Source of the DNA: Paracidovorax valerianellae
GTDB taxonomy: Bacteria; Pseudomonadota; Gammaproteobacteria; Burkholderiales; Burkholderiaceae_C
DNA length: 64,000 nucleotides
Direction: 5' to 3'
Assembly (NCBI RefSeq): GCF_900102625.1
Contig: NZ_FMZC01000005.1
Location: forward strand, 62,001-126,000
Shown: positions 59,045 through 64,000 of the stretch, piece after piece
How the letters are laid out: every line of letters begins with the position of its first letter
Numbering within the stretch: position 1 is the stretch's first letter
Translations under genes and position numbers: made by a program
The notes under the pieces: generated by a model
Told to the model about the DNA's origin: nothing
Seen by the model: only the letters and a program-made list of their open reading frames with translations
Databases searched by the model: none

Positions 59045-59917
59045 TTATTTCTTGTACACCGAAGGCTCGCCGTCCGGGCGCGACTTGAACCGCTTGTGCA
59101 CCCAGTAATACTGGCCCGGCATGGTGTCGATCCACTGCTGCAGTTCGCGGTTCATGCGCGCGGTGTCGGCTTCGGCGTCGTCGGTGGGAAAGTTCTCCCA
59201 CGCCGGCATCATCTCGGCGCTGTAGCCGGTCGGCGTGAGCCGCCCCACCAGCGGCACGACCTTGGCACGGCCCAGCCGCGCGAAGCGCGACAGCGAGGGG
59301 ATGGTCGCCGCCCGCACGCCGTAGAACGGCACGAAGACCGATTCGCTCGGGCCGAAGTCCATGTCCGGCAGCAGGTACAGCAGCCCGCCCTTGCGCAGCC
59401 CGCTCAGGATCGGCTTGACGCCGTCGCCCCGGTTGAGCATGCGCACGTTGCCGAAGCGCTGGCGGCCGGCGAACAGCCAGGCGTCCACGGCCGGGTCCGG
59501 GTGCGGCGTGAAGATCGAGGTGAAGGCCCGGTCGGTCTGCAGGGTGAGCGCCGTGCCCGCCGCGTCCATGCCCAGGAAGTGCGGCGCGAAGATGATCGTC
59601 GGCGCATCGCCCTCCAGTTCGTGCAGCGCGCCGTGGATGGTGAGGCGCTTTTCAACGACGGCGCGCGGCGCCATCCACAGCCAGCTTCGGTCCAGCCAGG
59701 TCTGGCAAAAGCGCACGAAGGTCTCGCGCGCCCAGGCGCGCCGCTGGGCAGGCGACGCATCGGGAAAGCACAGCTCCAGGTTGCGCAGCGCCACCTTGCG
59801 GCGCGGCGCGGCCAGCAGGTAGAGCACCTGGCCGATCAACCATCCCAGCGCGCGCAGCACCGGCAGCGGCAACCGCGCCAGCACGCCCATGAGCCAGACG
59901 TTCAGGCGCCCGCTCAT
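59045..59917 (-). CDS. Lipid A biosynthesis acyltransferase (LpxL/HtrB family), second gene
   Basis: A 290-residue inner-membrane-associated acyltransferase that would add a secondary acyl chain to Kdo-lipid A precursors. The HX4D catalytic motif is at 113-118 (APHFLGMD); the glycine/arginine region DGVKPILSGLRKGGLLYLLPDMDFG is typical. The start at 59915-59917 overlaps the upstream paralogue stop (ATGA). LpxL versus LpxM specificity cannot be decided from sequence alone. Confidence 0.9.
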   Translation of the reverse strand: MSGRLNVWLMGVLARLPLPVLRALGWLIGQVLYLLAAPRRKVALRNLELCFPDASPAQRRAWARETFVRFCQTWLDRSWLWMAPRAVVEKRLTIHGALHELEGDAPTIIFAPHFLGMDAAGTALTLQTDRAFTSIFTPHPDPAVDAWLFAGRQRFGNVRMLNRGDGVKPILSGLRKGGLLYLLPDMDFGPSESVFVPFYGVRAATIPSLSRFARLGRAKVVPLVGRLTPTGYSAEMMPAWENFPTDDAEADTARMNRELQQWIDTMPGQYYWVHKRFKSRPDGEPSVYKK

Positions 59918-60768
59918 GCCGCGCCCCCGGCGGCGGCATGGGGCTCTGCGCGCGGCTGCTTGTAGCGGGCGTAGCCCCACAGGTACTGGCCGGGGCTCTG
60001 GCGGATGGTGTGCTCCATGGCCTGGTTGATCTGCAGCACGGCCTCGTCGAGGTCTTCGGACAGGGGCACGGACAACTCCTCGAAATGCAAGACATAGCCG
60101 CGCCCCCCGCCCAGGCGCTCGCAGCGCGCCAGCACCACGGCCGCGCCGGTCTGCTGCGCCAGCCGCGCGGCCAGGGTCATGGTGTAAGCGTCGCGGCCGA
60201 AAAACGGCGACCAGACGCCCTGCCCCTGGGGCGGCACCTGGTCGGGCAGCAGGCCCACGGCCTCACCACGGCGCAGCGCCTTGATCATCTGGCGCACGCC
60301 CGTCAGCGCCGTGGGCACCGCGCGGATGCCGGGGCGGTTGCGCGCGGTGGACATCACCTCGGCCAGCCAGGGCTGGCGCGCGGGGCGGTACAGGATGGTG
60401 ATGGGGCCGTGCGCCTCGCTCCAGCGCTGCGCCGCGGCCTGCACCGACAGCTCGAAGCAGCCGATGTGCGGCGTGAGAAAGACGAGGCCCTTGCCGGCCG
60501 CCCAGGCCCGCTCGACCGCGTCGGCGTTTTCGATGCGGCACGGCATCTGCTCGCGCAGCCAAAGGCGCGGCAGCTCGGCCGCCATGCGGCCCGCGTGGCC
60601 CACGGCCGCACGCACCTGGCTGAACGAATAACCGGCGCGCGAAGAGTTCTCGCGAAAGCGCCGCCGGTAGGTGGGCGAGGCGAAAAACACCAGCCAGCCC
60701 GCCGCCGCGCCGAGGGCGTGCGCGAGCCAGAGAGGAAGCCCCGAAAGGAAGCGAAAAAGGGTTGGCAT
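59914..60768 (-). CDS. Lipid A biosynthesis acyltransferase (LpxL/HtrB family), first gene
   Basis: A 284-residue paralogue with an N-terminal hydrophobic segment (LPLWLAHALGAAAGWLVFFA) and the catalytic motif HX4E at 101-106 (TPHIGCFE) instead of HX4D. The acceptor region is REGEAVGLLPDQVPPQGQGVWSPFFG-like (here RRGEAVGLLPDQ). Tandem acyltransferases with different catalytic acids suggest two acylation positions. It is divergent from metK, and its start overlaps the metK promoter region. Confidence 0.9.
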   Translation of the reverse strand: MPTLFRFLSGLPLWLAHALGAAAGWLVFFASPTYRRRFRENSSRAGYSFSQVRAAVGHAGRMAAELPRLWLREQMPCRIENADAVERAWAAGKGLVFLTPHIGCFELSVQAAAQRWSEAHGPITILYRPARQPWLAEVMSTARNRPGIRAVPTALTGVRQMIKALRRGEAVGLLPDQVPPQGQGVWSPFFGRDAYTMTLAARLAQQTGAAVVLARCERLGGGRGYVLHFEELSVPLSEDLDEAVLQINQAMEHTIRQSPGQYLWGYARYKQPRAEPHAAAGGAA

Positions 60769-60774
60769 TAAAAT
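60769..60774 (+). promoter_or_regulatory. -10 element of the metK promoter
   Basis: TAAAAT, one base from consensus. The predicted start (about 60781) coincides with the first base of the riboswitch P1 stem. The -35 region is weak. Confidence 0.5.
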
Positions 60775-60775
60775 G

Positions 60776-60836
60776 GCGCGGTCGCTGAGTTAAATGAGCA
60801 ACTTGCAGGGCGACGTAAAACAAATCTGCTAAAGCG
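60776..60836 (+). ncRNA. SAM-II-like riboswitch in the metK leader
   Basis: An H-type pseudoknot can be drawn. P1 pairs GTCGC (60781-60785) with GCGAC (60810-60814). P2 pairs GCAGG (60805-60809, just before the P1 3' strand) with TCTGC (60825-60829). The loop after P1 starts TGAGTTAAAT and the 3' segment ends GCTAAA, both close to the SAM-II aptamer. It lies 64 bases before the metK ATG. A CTCC at 60847-60850 could pair with the GGAG ribosome-binding site, suggesting translational control. Placement and pairing support the call; it was not checked by covariance search. Confidence 0.65.
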
Positions 60837-60899
60837 TTCGCCAAAGCTCCCAAGGCTGAGGGCAACGCCCAAAATGCCGGAACACAGGAGTTTATTCAA

Positions 60900-62081
60900 A
60901 TGGCGAACGATTTCCTTTTCACCTCCGAATCCGTCTCGGAAGGGCACCCCGACAAGGTGGCCGACCAGATTTCCGACGCGATTCTGGATGCGATCTTCAA
61001 GCAGGACCCCCGCAGCCGCGTGGCGGCCGAGACCCTCACCAACACCGGGCTCGTGGTGCTGGCGGGCGAGATCACCACCAACGCGCACGTCGACTACATC
61101 CAGGTCGCACGCGACACCATCAAGCGCATCGGCTACGACAACACCGACTACGGCATCGACTACAAAGGTTGTGCCGTGCTCGTGGCCTACGACAAGCAGA
61201 GCAACGACATCGCCCAGGGCGTGGACCAGGCCAGCGACGACCACCTGAACACCGGCGCCGGCGACCAGGGCCTGATGTTCGGCTACGCCTGCGACGAGAC
61301 GCCCGAGCTGATGCCCGCGCCCATCTATTACGCCCACCGCCTCGTCGAGCGTCAGGCCCAATTGCGCAAGGACGGCCGCCTGCCCTTCCTGCGCCCCGAC
61401 GCCAAGTCGCAAGTGACCATGCGCTACGTGGACGGCAAGCCCCACAGCATCGACACCGTGGTGCTCTCCACGCAGCACCACCCCGACCAGAGCGAGACCT
61501 CCACCAAGATGAAGGCCAGCTTCACCGAAGCCGTCATCGAAGAGATCATCAAGCCCGTGCTGCCCAGCGAGTGGCTCAAGGAAACCAAGTACCTCATCAA
61601 CCCCACGGGCCGGTTCGTCATCGGCGGCCCTCAGGGCGATTGCGGCCTGACCGGCCGCAAGATCATCGTGGACACCTACGGCGGCGCCTGCCCCCACGGC
61701 GGCGGCGCGTTCAGCGGCAAAGACCCGACGAAGGTGGACCGCTCGGCCGCCTACGCCGCCCGCTACGTGGCCAAGAACATCGTGGCAGCGGGCCTGGCGC
61801 GCCAGTGCCAGATCCAGGTGGCCTACGCCATCGGAGTGGCCCGCCCGATGAACGTGACGGTGTACACCGAAGGCACCGGCGTGATCCCGGACGACCAGAT
61901 CGCCAAGCTGGTGCAGGAGCATTTCGACCTGCGGCCCAAGGGCATCATCCAGATGCTCGACCTGCTGCGCCCCATCTACGAAAAGACGGCGGCCTACGGC
62001 CACTTCGGCCGCGAAGAGCCCGAGTTCACCTGGGAAAAGACGGACAAGGCAGCAACACTGCGGGCTGCCGCAGGGCTGTAA
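60900..62081 (+). CDS. metK: S-adenosylmethionine synthetase
   Basis: MetK makes SAM from methionine and ATP. The 393-residue product has [35 protein letters not shown] and the phosphate loop [16 protein letters not shown]. The ATG has AGGAG ten bases upstream. The leader carries a SAM-II-like aptamer, so the enzyme is probably repressed by its own product. Confidence 0.97.
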   Translation: MANDFLFTSESVSEGHPDKVADQISDAILDAIFKQDPRSRVAAETLTNTGLVVLAGEITTNAHVDYIQVARDTIKRIGYDNTDYGIDYKGCAVLVAYDKQSNDIAQGVDQASDDHLNTGAGDQGLMFGYACDETPELMPAPIYYAHRLVERQAQLRKDGRLPFLRPDAKSQVTMRYVDGKPHSIDTVVLSTQHHPDQSETSTKMKASFTEAVIEEIIKPVLPSEWLKETKYLINPTGRFVIGGPQGDCGLTGRKIIVDTYGGACPHGGGAFSGKDPTKVDRSAAYAARYVAKNIVAAGLARQCQIQVAYAIGVARPMNVTVYTEGTGVIPDDQIAKLVQEHFDLRPKGIIQMLDLLRPIYEKTAAYGHFGREEPEFTWEKTDKAATLRAAAGL

Positions 62082-62384
62082 GCCCGCCACGCGATCGGCG
62101 TGGTTCGGCAGTGCCTTGGCGACAGCTCACATCGCGCAGCGATGTGAAGGCCCGCAGGGGCCTGCCAACGCCAAAAGACCGACGAGGCCGTCGCACTGCA
62201 CGCTGCCGCGGAGCGGTGAGGACGCACGCGGACACCGTGGCTCCCGGCCTCACGCAGGCTCATGTTGCGAAGCGATGTGAGCCTGCAACAGGTAAAGCAA
62301 CAGCGGCAGCACTGCAACTGCTTCGCATGCGCGCACCATCCAAGCACGTCACTTCGTATGGTCTTGGCATCCCGGAAGCCGACC
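62082..62384. other. 303-base non-coding region rich in inverted repeats
   Basis: Contains TCACATCGC-GCA-GCGATGTGA (62127-62147), AGGCCC-GCAG-GGGCCT (62148-62163) and a second, imperfect dyad with GGCTCA and TGAGCC around GCGATG (about 62258-62284). The GCGATGTGA string occurs in both. No coding gene, T-rich terminator or perfect plant-inducible-promoter (PIP) box was found. Confidence 0.55.
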
Positions 62385-64000
62385 ATGCAGATCGCACCTC
62401 AATTCCACAAACCACCCCGCGCGACCGCGGCTGCGGAGCCTTACGCGCCGCAAGCAGCCGTGCGTTACGAGCCGAGCCTTGACGGGACTTCGATTCCGGC
62501 TTTCGAAAAATCGGGGCGTGGCAAGCAGCTCATGACGCAGTACCGGGCAGGCATCGGCAAACTGAAAACCTTTCTCGAACAACATCCGTCCTCCAAATCC
62601 CAGCAGTCCATCGAGGCGCTGGACACCTTCAAAAGCCGGGTGGAAGGTGGCATGGCAGGACACTATTCCACGCAGATATCGCGCCTCTACGGCGAAGGCA
62701 AGGCCTCGCTGGACACGCTGTGCACGGCGGTGGCGGACCACACGATCCCGCTTTCGACACGCATGGAAATCATCGAGAACCTGGCGTCGGGATTGCTGGT
62801 CTGCTCCGAAGGCACCACCACCAACCTGATCATGGCCGCCCAGGACCTGAACCTGGCCAAAGGCTTGCACACCCACGCCAAAAGGGTCTGGGAAGACATG
62901 CTGAACCAGGCGCTGCGTGATTTCAGTCAGTCCAAACACAAGGGATTGGAAAACTACGCAGGCAACGAAATCCATTATGTGAACGGTTACCGCAATTTTC
63001 TGGCGGAGCAGTTCGGCGTCACGGAACGCAGCGACAGCTTCGTCGATGTGCGCACCGTCAGCGCCCATGCTCAGGAAGCCGCGGCGTTCGTGCAGGCCCG
63101 CGTAAACCCGGTCGAGTTGGTTCGACAGTTGGCCGACGAATGCCTGAGCGAGGTGAAGGAGCGTTTCAGGCAACACCTGGGCCGGCCGCTGACGCTGGAA
63201 ACAGCGGCCCAATTGCACAAGGAGTACAGCGACTCCATGGCAGCCGGATTGCAAGGGCGATTCGGCTCGATTCCTGCCTGGGTCGTCATCTCGGAGCACG
63301 AGCCCACCGGCGATGAAGACGCACCCTATTCCGTCCTCGAGCAGCCCGTATTGCTCATGCGCGTCATCGCGAAGAACATGAAGGAACAGGGGCTGCTGGA
63401 TAAAGAGAAGTTCGAGGTCGTCGATACCGCATTGACGGCCGAGGCCGACCGCAGGATCAAGCGCATCGCCGACGGAGATTTTTACGTCAAGGAGACGGAC
63501 AAGGCCGGCGGCGTCGGCTACCGCGGCCTGCGCCTGTCCGACCTTTCTCCGGCCGTGGAGTGGCCGTCCGCGCTGCTCATGAGCGCCCTCACCGCGACCA
63601 AGGATCCAGAGGAACTGCGCGGCCTCGATCCCGCCAAGGTCTGGAACATGGTCCGCAATGGCACCTCGGCGGCGCACACCAACTGGCAAGCCGCACTGAT
63701 GCATCCAGCATTGAAGCGCTACCGGGAAGCCTCCGCGGAAGCGGAATTCTTTCTGCTGAACCAGGCGGCGGAGGAAGTCGACAAACTTCCCGAGCAGGAA
63801 CGGCCGCATGCCGTGGCGCAAAGCCTCATGGCCGGCGATCTGGCGCTGGCAAGCCTGCTGGTGGTTTTGCCCATGCCACCCTCATGGAGAGACCAGAATC
63901 AAAACACCCTGCTCCACCATGCCGTCGCGGCGGGAGCCGATTCGATCGCAACCCTGCTCGCCTCCGCAACGGCAGTGCAGGCGGTCAATGCGCGGGGCGA
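62385..64000 (+). CDS. Large protein of unknown function with ankyrin-like motif, 5' part only
   Basis: The frame is open to the end of the window (at least 538 residues). The ATG at 62385 has GGAAG six bases upstream; an in-frame ATG at 62358 would add nine residues. The N-terminus is Ala/Pro-rich without a signal peptide. Residues about 40-480 are mostly helical and unrecognised. From about 505 an ankyrin-like motif begins (NTLLHHAVAAGADSIATLL). Cytosolic ankyrin proteins without signal peptides in plant-associated bacteria are often type III effectors, but no promoter motif supports that here. The high third-position GC argues against recent transfer. Confidence 0.6.
   Translation, partial: MQIAPQFHKPPRATAAAEPYAPQAAVRYEPSLDGTSIPAFEKSGRGKQLMTQYRAGIGKLKTFLEQHPSSKSQQSIEALDTFKSRVEGGMAGHYSTQISRLYGEGKASLDTLCTAVADHTIPLSTRMEIIENLASGLLVCSEGTTTNLIMAAQDLNLAKGLHTHAKRVWEDMLNQALRDFSQSKHKGLENYAGNEIHYVNGYRNFLAEQFGVTERSDSFVDVRTVSAHAQEAAAFVQARVNPVELVRQLADECLSEVKERFRQHLGRPLTLETAAQLHKEYSDSMAAGLQGRFGSIPAWVVISEHEPTGDEDAPYSVLEQPVLLMRVIAKNMKEQGLLDKEKFEVVDTALTAEADRRIKRIADGDFYVKETDKAGGVGYRGLRLSDLSPAVEWPSALLMSALTATKDPEELRGLDPAKVWNMVRNGTSAAHTNWQAALMHPALKRYREASAEAEFFLLNQAAEEVDKLPEQERPHAVAQSLMAGDLALASLLVVLPMPPSWRDQNQNTLLHHAVAAGADSIATLLASATAVQAVNARG

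Noticed and set aside
62082-62384. Plant-inducible-promoter (PIP) box upstream of the ankyrin-type gene
   Set aside because: TTCGC occurs, but no second TTCGB lies at the required 15-base spacing.
62349-63821. Open frame of 490 codons on the minus strand
   Set aside because: The plus-strand frame has a ribosome-binding site, a balanced composition and an ankyrin-like motif; the minus frame is biased and lacks motifs.

Overview
The window is about 64 kb of GC-rich chromosome from a betaproteobacterium of the Comamonadaceae. Acidovorax or Paracidovorax is my best guess. This rests on gene order (mlaFEDACB, an ABC-2 exporter, ibaG, murA, then his genes; pilMNOPQ-aroKB; cyaY/lptM-lysA; a short HisG) and on a dispersed intergenic repeat of a type I associate with that family. 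No rRNA, tRNA, CRISPR array or intact prophage was seen.

Layout. (1) 1-8800: the end of a spherulin-4-like gene, then the his genes on the minus strand in two blocks. hisG, a small periplasmic protein gene and hisD form one block. hisC, hisB, hisH and hisA form the other, now led by an RHH/PIN toxin-antitoxin pair. Between the blocks, on the plus strand, sits a two-gene module that looks like a pore-forming toxin and its membrane immunity protein. (2) 8856-16490: murA, ibaG, an ABC-2 exporter and the complete Mla phospholipid-transport operon, all minus. (3) 16705-19125: a polar amino-acid ABC transporter. (4) 19420-25865: a Fur-box-preceded FecI/FecR pair and two tandem, clearly paralogous TonB-dependent receptors. 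(5) 26263-33551: a terminator and possible small RNA, gltD and gltB, and a RAYT-type transposase. (6) 33798-38631: a methyltransferase, a DUF1415 protein, dgt, aroB and aroK. (7) 38613-45524: an Ig-like (Big-1) lipoprotein gene lodged between aroK and pilQ, then pilQPONM. (8) 45731-51065: PBP1A, cyaY, lptM, lysA and an MBL-fold di-iron protein behind a textbook FNR-type promoter. (9) 51130-57197: msrQ/msrP and a System II cytochrome c maturation set (ccsA, resB) with a dihaem cytochrome c. (10) 57282-62081: engB, an alpha/beta hydrolase, two LpxL-type acyltransferases and metK behind a SAM-II-like riboswitch. (11) 62385-end: the start of a large protein of unknown function with an ankyrin-like motif.

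Themes. Much of the window is envelope biology: Mla lipid transport, MurA, PBP1A, lipid A acylation, LPS-assembly lipoprotein, type IV pili and cytochrome c assembly. Amino-acid supply genes (his, glt, aro, lysA, metK) are interleaved. The accessory layer is small but informative: the toxin/immunity-like pair, the toxin-antitoxin pair coupled to hisC, the pilus-operon lipoprotein, the tandem receptors and the terminal ankyrin-type gene. Ten copies of one dispersed repeat lie between genes, and one supplies the start codon of hisH.

Limits: all names come from reading sequence, without database searches. Start codons are inferred from overlaps, ribosome-binding sites and family length.
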